A DNA stretch of 64,000 nucleotides. Origin: MED-G105 sp050331095 (lineage in GTDB: Bacteria > Pseudomonadota > Alphaproteobacteria > Caulobacterales > Parvularculaceae). Location: NCBI GenBank assembly GCA_050331095.1, contig JBHJHE010000013.1, forward strand, positions 1 to 64,000, read 5' to 3'. The position numbers were made by a program, and so were the translations under genes. Below, piece by piece: positions 42,563 through 51,248 of the stretch. The notes beneath the pieces are model-generated. The model saw only the letters and a program-made list of their open reading frames with translations. It did not search any database and was not told the DNA's origin. How positions within the stretch are numbered: position 1 is the first letter of the stretch; each line of letters begins with the position of its first letter.

Positions 42563-43420
42563 TCAAAGATGATCCGGGATCGTTCCTTCGCCGTCTAGTT
42601 CGTAGGGGCCGGCCATGACGACGTGGTCGTCGTCGCGCCATTCGCCGCCGAGTTCGCCGCCGTCGAGCTCAATCGTCGCCTTGCGCTCCGTCAGCCGCCG
42701 GCGGCAGGCGGCGACGAGCGCCGCGCAGGCCGCCGTGCCGCAGGCTTTGGTGATGCCCGCGCCGCGCTCCCAAACGCGCAATCGGAGGGTGTGACGGCTT
42801 TTCGCCTGCGCGAGGCTGACGTTCGCGCGCTCGGGAAACAGCGGGTGGTTCTCGACCATCGGCCCGAACCGGTCGAGGGCGTGCGAATCGACGTCGTCGA
42901 CGAAAAAGACGCAATGCGGATTGCCCATGTTCACGGCGGATGGGCCCCACAATGTCGGGTTATCGATCGGGCCGAGCTTGATGTCGATAAAACGCGTGTC
43001 CTCGAAGGCTTCGGCGAGGGGGATGTCGCGCCAGTCGAACTTCGGCGTTCCCATGTCGACAGCGATACGGCCCGCCTGAAGGCCGGCGCCGCCGACGCGC
43101 CAGGCGTCGAGATCGCCTGCTTTGGTCGAGAAGCGCGCGCGCGACTTTCCGGTTTCGTCCATCAGGACGGCGGCGACGCAACGGGTGGCGTTGCCGCAGG
43201 CGCCGACCTCCGAACCGTCGGCGTTCCACACGCCCATGAAAGGCCCTTTGCGATCTTCGATCGTAATGACCTGGTCGCACCCGATCCCGCGCGTCCGGTC
43301 CGCGAGGCCCGCGGCCGCGTCCGTCGTCATTGCACGTTTCGAGCCGCGCAGGTCGAGAACGACGAAGTCGTTCCCGAGCCCGTTCATTTTCCGATAGGGG
43401 ACGCCGGCGAAGGCGGACAT
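42563..43420 (-). CDS. dapF: Diaminopimelate epimerase
   Basis: DapF interconverts LL- and meso-diaminopimelate for lysine and peptidoglycan synthesis. The product has 285 aa. It begins MSAFAGVPYRKMNGLGNDFVV. The two catalytic cysteines lie in GACGNATRCVA and KACGTAACAA. Standard length, cytoplasmic. Alphaproteobacterial dapF is a housekeeping gene and marks the switch from PGC to core chromosome here. Confidence 0.96.
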   Translation of the reverse strand: MSAFAGVPYRKMNGLGNDFVVLDLRGSKRAMTTDAAAGLADRTRGIGCDQVITIEDRKGPFMGVWNADGSEVGACGNATRCVAAVLMDETGKSRARFSTKAGDLDAWRVGGAGLQAGRIAVDMGTPKFDWRDIPLAEAFEDTRFIDIKLGPIDNPTLWGPSAVNMGNPHCVFFVDDVDSHALDRFGPMVENHPLFPERANVSLAQAKSRHTLRLRVWERGAGITKACGTAACAALVAACRRRLTERKATIELDGGELGGEWRDDDHVVMAGPYELDGEGTIPDHL

Positions 43421-43477
43421 GACGCGTCTCGTCGATAACTCGTTCTGATGGCGTTTGCCGGGCTTTTCGCCCCGCGG

Positions 43478-44923
43478 TCAATCGGCCGACCGCGCCGCCG
43501 CCAGTTCTTGCAGCGCCGACGCCCGGCGCCGCAGCGCCGCGTCGCCCAAGACGTGGGTCGTCTTCTCCCAGTGGTGCGGCCGCACAATCAACTCGCCGAG
43601 CGCCTTGAAGGCGGCCGCCGAGATAAGCAGCCAGTAGACCGGCGCCAGGAGGGCCCACGGCGCAAGACCGACCCAGCCGCGGCGCAACGGGGCGATGGCG
43701 TACGTCGCGACGATCGCTCCGTTGCCGATGAGGAGCGCCGCGAGACCGAAACCGCCGACCTCGTCGCTGGCGACGACGCGGGCCGCTGCGGCGATCCACA
43801 GCCAGGGACTGACGATCGCGCCCAAAACCGCGCCGCCGAGGAAGAGATGGCACGAGAGGCCGCTGCGCAGGTCGAAGCGTCCGCCGGCGTCAAAACCGGC
43901 CCCGCGCCGCGCATGCACCCGCCAGGTCTGCATATAGCCTTTCATCCACCGAGAGCGTTGGCGCAGCCAGTTGCCGAGCGCGCCGTTCGCCTCCTCCATT
44001 GTGGTCGACGCGATGAGCGCGGAGCGCAGGCCGGCCCTGGCGAACCGAAAACCAAGATCGGCGTCCTCGGTCCCGTTGAACGCGTCCCAGGCGCCGAGCT
44101 CGCGCAATTTGTCCGTCTTAAGAAAGTTCGATGTGCCGCCGAGCGGTATCGGCGCGCCGATACGCTGCAAGCCGGGCAGCATGTTGTCGAACCACAAGGC
44201 GTAGTCGAGCGCGAAGAGACGCGTCAGCCAGTTCTCGTCGGCGTTGTAGAAGTTGAGCCGCGCCTGAACGCAAACAAGATCCTCCCCACCCGCCGCGAAC
44301 GCCGCCGCGGCCTTGCGCGCCTGGTCCGGAGCCGGCACGTCTTCGGCGTCGTAGATGACGACGACGTCGCCGTTGGCCGCCTCAAGGGCGTAGTTGCAGG
44401 CCTTCGGTTTCGTCTTCGGTCCGCCCGTCGGCACGATGACGAAGTCGAAGCGCCGATCGAGCCCCAGCCGCTCGGCTTCGCGCCGCGTCGCGGCGTCGCT
44501 CTCCTCAAGGATCAATTTAACGTCGAGCTTCGCCGGCGGATAGTCGAGGTCCCCGATCGCCCTGGCGAGACTGGGCAGCGCGTCGGCTTCGTCGTGAACG
44601 GGGGCCAGTATCGTCAGTGTCGGCAACGCGTCGTCTGCGAGGGCCGGCGCTTCGTCGCCAGCCTCAGCGCCGACCGACGCGACGAGGAGCGCCAGCCGGG
44701 TCAATACGGATGCGAGGAAGAACGTCGCCGCCATCGCCGCGCTCGCCGCGCCTGTCGTTTGCGGCGCGACCGCGATCGACGCGGCCCCGATCGTCGCTGC
44801 GGCGGCGAGCGCGGCCGCGTCGGCCCTGGAAAAGAGCCGCATCGCCGAGGCGCCGGGATCCAGCCGCGCGAGCCCGTTTATCGCGCGAGCGAGCCGCGGC
44901 GTCGGCGTCAAAACCTTGACCAA
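43478..44923 (-). CDS. Family 2 glycosyltransferase, membrane-bound
   Basis: This 481-residue processive-type GT2 enzyme has N-terminal membrane segments (residues about 30-85) and a GT-A domain with TILAPVHDEADALP. Catalytic motifs are DAEDVP (DxD-type), GTEDADLGFR, and QRSRWMKGYMQTW (Q-x-x-RW). C-terminal membrane helices follow. Such enzymes polymerise or transfer sugars in exopolysaccharide synthesis, but the product is unknown. It overlaps the 3' end of the upstream beta-barrel-like gene by 16 nt, so the two may cooperate in polymer synthesis and export. Confidence 0.9.
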   Translation of the reverse strand: MVKVLTPTPRLARAINGLARLDPGASAMRLFSRADAAALAAAATIGAASIAVAPQTTGAASAAMAATFFLASVLTRLALLVASVGAEAGDEAPALADDALPTLTILAPVHDEADALPSLARAIGDLDYPPAKLDVKLILEESDAATRREAERLGLDRRFDFVIVPTGGPKTKPKACNYALEAANGDVVVIYDAEDVPAPDQARKAAAAFAAGGEDLVCVQARLNFYNADENWLTRLFALDYALWFDNMLPGLQRIGAPIPLGGTSNFLKTDKLRELGAWDAFNGTEDADLGFRFARAGLRSALIASTTMEEANGALGNWLRQRSRWMKGYMQTWRVHARRGAGFDAGGRFDLRSGLSCHLFLGGAVLGAIVSPWLWIAAAARVVASDEVGGFGLAALLIGNGAIVATYAIAPLRRGWVGLAPWALLAPVYWLLISAAAFKALGELIVRPHHWEKTTHVLGDAALRRRASALQELAAARSAD

Positions 44924-45702
44924 ACGCCGACGAACGCGGTGCGGCCCGGTTCGACGTTGCGCGCCGCCGTTTCGACCGCGCCGCCAACACGGAGCGCCGT
45001 GCGCCGATCGATCCGAACGACGATCGATCCTTGAAAGCGGACGACGTCGAAGTCCGCGCCGAGCCCGTCTGGATCGAAGGTTTCGTTCCGTAACGAGATT
45101 TTCGATTGAACCTCGAACAGCGCCAGCAACCGGTTCGTCGGTTCGACGCCAAGTCCCGCGTCCAGTCGAAGTTGGTCGGCGGCGGCGCCGAAGCGCCGGC
45201 GAAATCCCGCCTCGGCGATCGCGAAGGTCTTGAAGGGCGGCAGCGTCAGATTGCGGCCGTAAAGCAGGCGTCCCTCGACATCGAAGCCGTCGACGGCGAG
45301 CCCCGGACGCGCCGTCGAAAAACGAGCGGGCCGCACCGCGCCGAAGCGGGCGGAGAGCGCGTTCTTGTCGTCGTCGTCACGGCAGATCGTCTTCTGAAGG
45401 AAGACTTCGGCTTCGGAGACGCCGTCGGAGACGATAGACGGGCCGGCCGCGTCCCCGGTCCATGTCCGTCCGTAGGCGACGCGGCCGCCGATCATCGTCG
45501 CGAACGGCGCGCCAAGCTCGCCGTAGGTGACGGTCTCCAGCCTCTCGAAGCGCGTCGCATCCGTTCGCGAGGTGAAGTAGTCCGCCCGAGTTTCGAGGAA
45601 AACGTCGCCGGGTCGGCGTGTCCAGGGGGCGGCGTTCGCGTCGAAAGACGAGACGACAATCGCCGCTAGCAGCGCGGCGAAGGATGCGCGCGTTGAACCC
45701 AT
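44908..45702 (-). CDS. Predicted exported beta-barrel protein, unknown
   Basis: This 264-residue protein has a clear signal peptide (MGSTRASFAALLAAIVVSSFDANA) and alternating polar/hydrophobic strands through the mature part. It ends in an aromatic residue (FVGVWSRF), typical of outer-membrane barrels. The gene is upstream of and overlaps the GT2 gene. No specific family was recognised. Export of a glycan or sensing at the outer membrane is only a guess from context. Confidence 0.72.
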   Translation of the reverse strand: MGSTRASFAALLAAIVVSSFDANAAPWTRRPGDVFLETRADYFTSRTDATRFERLETVTYGELGAPFATMIGGRVAYGRTWTGDAAGPSIVSDGVSEAEVFLQKTICRDDDDKNALSARFGAVRPARFSTARPGLAVDGFDVEGRLLYGRNLTLPPFKTFAIAEAGFRRRFGAAADQLRLDAGLGVEPTNRLLALFEVQSKISLRNETFDPDGLGADFDVVRFQGSIVVRIDRRTALRVGGAVETAARNVEPGRTAFVGVWSRF

Positions 45703-45749
45703 GACGCCTCGCCCCCGACATTGGCCGCGCCGGGGGCGGGTCCGTCGAA

Positions 45750-45814
45750 AATAGTAAAACTATTACTCGACGGGCGTTGGGCTACTGACCACGGATTGAG
45801 CCGGTGTCAGTAGC
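45750..45814. repeat. Two adjacent inverted repeats in an intergenic region
   Basis: AATAG-TAAAA-CTATT (45750-45764) and GCTACTGAC (45781-45789) paired with GTCAGTAGC (45806-45814) are both perfect short inverted repeats. They lie between the DUF1501 gene end and the start of the beta-barrel gene. They could be a transcription terminator for the DUF1800-DUF1501 unit or an operator for the barrel gene. The 45781-45814 element has no T-tract next to it on either strand. Confidence 0.45.
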
Positions 45815-45834
45815 GCTATCATGGGTTGTGGCCG

Positions 45835-47244
45835 TCAGACGAAGGTCGGTTCGCCGCCGAACGTCGCCAGGCCCGGCAGGGCCGCATCGATTTCGGCCGG
45901 GTTGAGTCCGAACCAACGCCCGAGCGGCGCAGCGAACTGTTCGACCGACGTCGTCGGGATCAGACGGCCGCGGCCGGCGTCGAGCGTGTGCTCCACGTCG
46001 GCTGGCGGAATATCCCCAAAGATGCGCCCGCCGTCGACGGCGCCGCCGACGACGAAGTGGTGCGCGCCCCAGCCGTGATCGGAGCCGTCGTCATTGTTCA
46101 CGAGCGTGCGGCCGAAGTCGGACGCAGTGAACAGGGTGACGTCGTTCTCCATGCCGAGCTCCTCCATCGCCGCGTTGAAGGCGACGACCGCGGCGTCGAA
46201 CTGCGCGTGGAGATTGGGCAGGGAGTTCCATTGGCGCGCATGGGTGTCGAAGCCGCCGGTGGAGGCGAAGAAGACCTGGCGGTTGGCGCCAAGCGCGCCG
46301 CGCACGGCGATCGTTTCAGCGACCGTTCGGAGCTGACCGCCGAGGCGACTGTCCGGGAACGGCGTCGTAAACGTCGGCGCCGTTTCCAGCGCTTCGCCGA
46401 AGAGCGTGTTCGAGTCGATCGCCCGGCGCGCGATGGAGGTTACGTCGCGCGCGAACAGATTGTTGATCAACGCGCCGTCTGCGCGCAGATGGTCGCGCAT
46501 GACCGCGCGGGCTACGTCGGAGTTGCGCGCAGTGCCGAACAGGCTGTTGCGGCGGAGGATCTCAGGGTCTTGCGGGCGGCCGCCGTTGATCTGGTATTGC
46601 GTCGCCTGTTCGCCGGTGAGGAAGACGTCGTTGCCTGTGACGGAGATGGCCGTGAACGTCGGATTGACGTTGGCGCTTGAGGCGAGAGCGGCGTCGGCAA
46701 AGCGTCCGCCCCACCCGAAGCGTTCGCCCTCGGGCGCAAGCGACATCCAGGTGGATTGCTGGTCGTTGTGCGAGAAGAGCCGCGCCGGCCGCCGCCCGCT
46801 CCGGTTACGGAACGTCTCGCGGGTCAACGTCTCAACAAGCGGACCCACATTGCCGACGATGGCGGCGCGCCCGCGCGTAAACAGATCGTGGACGCCAGCG
46901 AGTTCGGGCGGCAACGCGAAGCGCCGCGCGCCGAAATCGGCGGCGTTCGCCGGTTCCAGCGGCATGAGCGCGCTGCGTACGCGCGTCGAACCGCCTTCGC
47001 GCCGTTGATAGGCGTTGAAGAGTTCCTGGCGGATTTCGGCGATACGATCGTAGGACGGATTATCGTACGGCAACACTGTGTCGTAATGATCCATGCCGCC
47101 TTTGAAGAAGACGCACACGAGCGCTTTGTATCCGCTGACGTCCGCCGCCCGGGCCGCCATGCCGCCGAGAGCGGGGAAGATGCCGGCCGCGGCGCCGGCG
47201 GCGCTGACGTTTTTGACGAAGTCGCGTCGAGATAGTTTGGTCAT
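45835..47244 (-). CDS. DUF1501 family protein, Tat-exported
   Basis: This 469-residue protein has a twin-arginine signal (SRRDFVKNVSAAGAAAGIF) and the DUF1501 block ALVCVFFKGGMDHYDTVLPYD. Later segments include DNDQQSTW-like VFSHNDQQSTW and TASDFGRTLVNNDDGSDHGWG. DUF1501 proteins resemble sulfatase-like alkaline phosphatase folds and are usually paired with DUF1800 proteins. Function is not established. It is 12 nt downstream of the DUF1800 gene, so it is co-transcribed. Confidence 0.93.
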   Translation of the reverse strand: MTKLSRRDFVKNVSAAGAAAGIFPALGGMAARAADVSGYKALVCVFFKGGMDHYDTVLPYDNPSYDRIAEIRQELFNAYQRREGGSTRVRSALMPLEPANAADFGARRFALPPELAGVHDLFTRGRAAIVGNVGPLVETLTRETFRNRSGRRPARLFSHNDQQSTWMSLAPEGERFGWGGRFADAALASSANVNPTFTAISVTGNDVFLTGEQATQYQINGGRPQDPEILRRNSLFGTARNSDVARAVMRDHLRADGALINNLFARDVTSIARRAIDSNTLFGEALETAPTFTTPFPDSRLGGQLRTVAETIAVRGALGANRQVFFASTGGFDTHARQWNSLPNLHAQFDAAVVAFNAAMEELGMENDVTLFTASDFGRTLVNNDDGSDHGWGAHHFVVGGAVDGGRIFGDIPPADVEHTLDAGRGRLIPTTSVEQFAAPLGRWFGLNPAEIDAALPGLATFGGEPTFV

Positions 47245-47256
47245 GTTCTTGGCTCC

Positions 47257-49032
47257 TCAACGCGTCACGAGATACGATGGCGCGGTCACGGCCATCAGTA
47301 CGGCTAAGTGGACGCGCGTCTCGCGGTCTTCGTCCGCGCGGTCGTCGCGGATCTCGACTTCGTTCAGCACGGTGATGATACGGTCTTTGGTCTGCTGGTT
47401 CATCAGACCGCTCGTCATCAGAAGATCGAGGCGCTCGACAAGCGCCGCAGGATCGTCGGCGAGCGCGATCTCCGCTTCATAATTGGGGCGGAAAGCGGAT
47501 CCGTCGCCGTCGTTCTGCGTCGGCGTGTCGTCGCGGATGTAGCGGCCCATAATGTTGACGTAGCCGATCGCGCTCGTTTCGTTGACGAGCTGCAGCTCCG
47601 GCGCCGTGACGCCGGCCGCCCCGGTTTCCGAGGACGGCGCGATGTATCGAGGCCGGTAGAAATTGAAGACCGACGGCGAACGGAACGGGTGCTGGGACAA
47701 ACGATCCGGACGCCCCATATCTCCGAGGAAGCGGTCCTCTGCGGCGACGGCCGAGGCCACGTTGAACGCGCGCGCCCAATGGAGGAAGCGGAGCACGGGC
47801 TCGCGCACCTTGCCGTCGACGTCCGTGCCGAGGCCGGGATCCTGACGCGCCTCTTCGTCGAGGAGGATTGCGGCGACCGTCGCCGTCATATCGCCGCGGC
47901 GACCGTCGCCGACCACGTCGCCGTCGAGGAGCGTGAACGAACCTCGGTCGAACGTCTCGGCGACGCGCTGGACGTAAGCCGGGCTCGGATCGCTCTTGAC
48001 GAGGCGTTGGATCAGTTGCCGGCAGACGAACGGTCCGACGTTCGGATGGGCGAAGATGTGGTCGAGGGCCATCGTGATCGAGGCCTCGGGTCCCGTGTTC
48101 GCCGGGATCGTCAGGCCAAGGAAAGACTTCTCCTCCGTGGAGTGCTCCTCCGGGTAGGCCACGAGGCGCGAGAACTCCGCGTCGTCGTCGGCGTCGCGTT
48201 CGCGGAAGCCGCCGCTGAGCGCAAGGCCGGTGAACACCTTCGCGAGGCCGACGACGTCTTCATTGTCGTAGGTCTCGCCGCCCGCGGGATCTGGTTCGCC
48301 GTTCGGGAGCAGATCGACGAGGCCGATGGTGAACAATTGAAGGATCTCGCGTGCGTAGTTCTCGTCCGGCACGCGGCCCGAGTCCGGGTCGGCTTTGCGG
48401 TTGCGCATGTACGTCAGGTACTCGGCCATCGCCGGCGAGTAGGTGACCTCTTCGAGAATGTCGCGGTAGTTTCCAAGCGCGCCGCGGCTCAGAATATCCA
48501 TGTAGTAGGCGAGCATTCTCGGATTGTCGTTGACCGGCGACCCGGAGCTCTCAGAGACGACGACGATCTGCGACAGCGCGAACGCAACGCGTTGGCGCAG
48601 CTGGTCGCGCGCGTTGACGGCGTTCTCCCAGAAAATGTCCGAGGCCGCATCGTCATCGAGTTCGTCGCCGGCGAGTTCGCGGGCGACAAGGCGCGGCAGA
48701 TAGAAGCTCGGCGCCGCGGCGGCCTGATCCTCAATCCACTCGGACATGCCGGTGGACGTCAATTGATCGATATCGGCCGCACTAGGACCAAATGACGCTT
48801 GCGTTAGAAAGCGCGACGCTTCGTTCGGCGTCGGAACGTCCGACACCGTCGACGTCAGGCCGGCGCCCGGGTTCGAAGGATCGAGCCCTGCGCCGTTATC
48901 GTCGGCCGGCGCGCAAGCGGCCGCCGCCACCAGGGCGAGGGCGCTAGCAGTTTTCGCGAACAGTTGGTTGAAGCCCATTGCGCGCACGTTCGGCGCATCG
49001 CCGCACGCAGCGTTAGTTCCGCTCTTTTCCAT
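47257..49032 (-). CDS. DUF1800 family protein, predicted lipoprotein/exported
   Basis: This protein of about 590 aa has the DUF1800 hallmarks RFLTQASFGPSAADI, RQRVAFALSQIVVVSE, NYAREILQLFTIG and HFAHPNVGPF-like IFAHPNVGPFVCRQLIQRLV. The N-terminus carries a hydrophobic segment ending in a Cys (ALALVAAAACAPADD), a likely lipobox. The start is uncertain: ATG 49032 has a purine-rich upstream sequence, and ATG 48978 (MGFNQLFAK) would give a more standard signal peptide. Paired with DUF1501. Confidence 0.9.
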   Translation of the reverse strand: MEKSGTNAACGDAPNVRAMGFNQLFAKTASALALVAAAACAPADDNGAGLDPSNPGAGLTSTVSDVPTPNEASRFLTQASFGPSAADIDQLTSTGMSEWIEDQAAAAPSFYLPRLVARELAGDELDDDAASDIFWENAVNARDQLRQRVAFALSQIVVVSESSGSPVNDNPRMLAYYMDILSRGALGNYRDILEEVTYSPAMAEYLTYMRNRKADPDSGRVPDENYAREILQLFTIGLVDLLPNGEPDPAGGETYDNEDVVGLAKVFTGLALSGGFRERDADDDAEFSRLVAYPEEHSTEEKSFLGLTIPANTGPEASITMALDHIFAHPNVGPFVCRQLIQRLVKSDPSPAYVQRVAETFDRGSFTLLDGDVVGDGRRGDMTATVAAILLDEEARQDPGLGTDVDGKVREPVLRFLHWARAFNVASAVAAEDRFLGDMGRPDRLSQHPFRSPSVFNFYRPRYIAPSSETGAAGVTAPELQLVNETSAIGYVNIMGRYIRDDTPTQNDGDGSAFRPNYEAEIALADDPAALVERLDLLMTSGLMNQQTKDRIITVLNEVEIRDDRADEDRETRVHLAVLMAVTAPSYLVTR

Positions 49033-49171
49033 GCCTCTCCACCCGCAGTCTTCCGCCCTCACCCGCGCGTGAAGAGGTAGCGAGCGGAGTTTTTATCTCG
49101 CGTATAGAGAGGCGCTAAAAGTCGGCGCGAATTTTATGTATTTTCGCCAGTAGCTGGTTTGTGTGCGGATA

Positions 49172-49630
49172 TTAGTTTTCGCCGCGCAGCCAGGACGCGC
49201 AGGCGTCCGCCGCTGCGTCGACGTTCTTAATCTCGCATTCCCAGACGACCCGGACGCGCCAGCCGAGACCGGCGAGTTCATTAAGCCGGCGATCGTCGCG
49301 CGCACGATTGCGGGCGATCTTCGCGAGCCAGTAATCCGTGTTCGTCTTCGGCGTGCGCGCTCCACGCGGACAGTCGTGTCCATGCCAAAAGCATCCGTGG
49401 ACGAAAACGACGGCCCGCCGGCCGGGAAACACGATGTCGGGCTTGCCGGGTAGACGCGCCGCGTGAAGGCGATACCGCAAGCCCCGTGCGAAAAGGGCTC
49501 GCCGCAGGGCGATTTCAGGCCCGGTGTCGCGCGCGCGGACGGCGCGCATGATCGCCGAGCGCTGCGCCGTCTCGCTCGTCGAAGGTTCCCGCGTTCGTTT
49601 AATCATTTGTAAATGGATCGCGCCGCTCAT
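49172..49630 (-). CDS. vsr: Very short patch repair endonuclease (Vsr)
   Basis: This 152-residue nuclease of the Vsr family nicks at T:G mismatches arising from 5-methylcytosine deamination. Motifs: MRAVRARDTGPEIALRRAL, GKPDIVFPGRRAVVFVHGCFWHGHDC, and TNTDYWLAKIARNRARD. The catalytic Asp (PDIVF) and the Zn-site His/Cys residues look present. vsr is normally next to a DNA cytosine methyltransferase, and none is present within several kilobases. Start codon 49630 or 49606 (MIKRTREPS) is undecided. Confidence 0.92.
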   Translation of the reverse strand: MSGAIHLQMIKRTREPSTSETAQRSAIMRAVRARDTGPEIALRRALFARGLRYRLHAARLPGKPDIVFPGRRAVVFVHGCFWHGHDCPRGARTPKTNTDYWLAKIARNRARDDRRLNELAGLGWRVRVVWECEIKNVDAAADACASWLRGEN

Positions 49631-49808
49631 CCGTCGTCAACGGCTTCGGGATCCCGCGCCGAACGGAGCCGTCCCGCGACGGCCCAGCCGAAATTGACGA
49701 TGGGCGCGACTCCCGCGACGCCAGATGGCGGCTGGGCGAGTGCGCTCGGTTGGTCAGCGTTCGACAGGCGGACGCTCAGGAATTTTAGCGCCACAAGGCC
49801 GCTGCGCC

Positions 49809-51146
49809 ATGCACCCCCGACGGATCGCCATCGCCGCCTTTTTCGCGTCAGCCGCCAGCGCCGCCGCCGCGGCGGATGCGGCGCCGAACCGGCTGCTCGA
49901 CGTGCAGTTCGGCGAAACGCGGGATCGGCTGCGAATCGCGTTCGTTTGCGCGAAGCCTTGCGTCGTCACGCGCGGGCCTGACGGCGGCGTGCTTCTTGAG
50001 GGCGTCGAGACGGAGCTCACGTTCGATCTCGCCGAAAAGAGCCGATACGCGACGGCGTTAAGATTCGAGCCCGCGGGGGTCGCAAGCGTGGTCCGGCTCG
50101 ACGCCGAAACGTCGTTGACGTCGACCGACGCGCGACGCTGCGCCGTGGGCGAACGCGCCGCTACCTGCGTCGATTTTCTGCTCGCCGGCGGCGCTGTCGC
50201 GAGCGCCGTCGCGCCGCGGCCGGCGACGACGCCGACCGCGGCCTCCATCGAACCGGCGATAGCGGAGCGAATTGACCCGCCGACGTCGCGCGAGACGGTG
50301 GCCGCGCCCGAGGACGCGCCTCAGTCGGCGCCGTTGGATAACGCGCAAACACTATCCGAGACGCCCACGACCGCCGCGCCGTCGACCGGCGGACAAGCTG
50401 ACAACGACACCGATGATGGCGACACGGACGAGGGCGACTTGGATGAGGGCGAGGCGGACGGCGGCGGCGCGCCGGCGCTGCGGTGGCAAGCGGCTGGCGC
50501 CACCGACGCGGTCGCGACGAGCGGCGCGCCGCTGCCTATTTTGGGGGCTGCGGTGGAGGCGACCCCAGCGCCCGCGCTCAAGGCTCCCGAAGCGCCAGGC
50601 CGGTTCGAGTTTCCGCCGCCGACGCGGTTCGCGCCGCCGCTCGAAAGCCTGGTCGCGCCGGCCGGAACGACCTCTCCGGGGCCTGAACCGGCCCCCGTAT
50701 CGGCCCCGAAGAAAACGGCGCTGATCGACCGTCCGCGCATCGCCGCGCCGACGCCGGCCGCCTATGCGTCGCCGTTTCCGGAGACGCCGGCCGCCGGCGC
50801 CATCGATATTGGCGAGGAAGCGGCGGAGATACTCGACGTGCCGCTTGGCGAGACCGCCTGCGCCGAGGCGGCGACGAGGCTCCAGGGGGACGCCTACGCC
50901 CTCGACGCCATGGTGATGGTCGGCTTCTGCAAGGCCTCGGACGGCGATTTGGCGGCCGCCGACGCGAACTTCCGCAGGTTGTTGGCCTACACGCCGGACA
51001 ACTACGAAGCGCTCGTCGGTCGCGCGCTGATCGCGGCGAAAGAGGGCCAGGCTGGCGCGGCCCGCACCTATTTTCAGGCGGCGCTCGACGCCGTGCCGCC
51101 GATCGAGGAGTCAGAGCGCATCGCCGACGCCCTCCGCCGATTTTGA
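49809..51146 (+). CDS. Exported protein with disordered middle and TPR-like C-terminus, unknown
   Basis: The product has 445 aa from ATG 49809, with a signal peptide (IAIAAFFASAASAAAAADA). A beta-rich N-terminal domain is followed by about 200 residues rich in Pro, Ala, Thr and acidic residues (DTDDGDTDEGDLDEG). The C-terminal segment, about 90 aa, has helical repeats (ADANFRRLLAYTPDNYEAL, QAGAARTYFQAALDA) like tetratricopeptides. No family was recognised for the whole. It precedes the RND efflux genes on the same strand by 102 nt. Confidence 0.75.
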   Translation: MHPRRIAIAAFFASAASAAAAADAAPNRLLDVQFGETRDRLRIAFVCAKPCVVTRGPDGGVLLEGVETELTFDLAEKSRYATALRFEPAGVASVVRLDAETSLTSTDARRCAVGERAATCVDFLLAGGAVASAVAPRPATTPTAASIEPAIAERIDPPTSRETVAAPEDAPQSAPLDNAQTLSETPTTAAPSTGGQADNDTDDGDTDEGDLDEGEADGGGAPALRWQAAGATDAVATSGAPLPILGAAVEATPAPALKAPEAPGRFEFPPPTRFAPPLESLVAPAGTTSPGPEPAPVSAPKKTALIDRPRIAAPTPAAYASPFPETPAAGAIDIGEEAAEILDVPLGETACAEAATRLQGDAYALDAMVMVGFCKASDGDLAAADANFRRLLAYTPDNYEALVGRALIAAKEGQAGAARTYFQAALDAVPPIEESERIADALRRF

Positions 51147-51248
51147 TCGCGAAACACCAGTCTTTTCATAAACAAATGGCGTATAGCGGGTGGGAGCAGT
51201 CGCCAAGCGCGTCGTTCGCGCGCTTGATGCGCTATTTGGGATGATTTC

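Noticed and set aside
42541..42575. Direct repeat GACGTCAAAGA before the 41565-42509 hydrolase gene as a PpsR box
   Set aside because: It lacks the GTCAA-N6-TTGAC palindrome, overlaps the dapF stop, and is just a short direct repeat.
43448..45034. Plus-strand open frame opposite the GT2 and beta-barrel genes
   Set aside because: The minus strand carries clear GT2 motifs (DxD-type, QxxRW), so the plus frame is a shadow.
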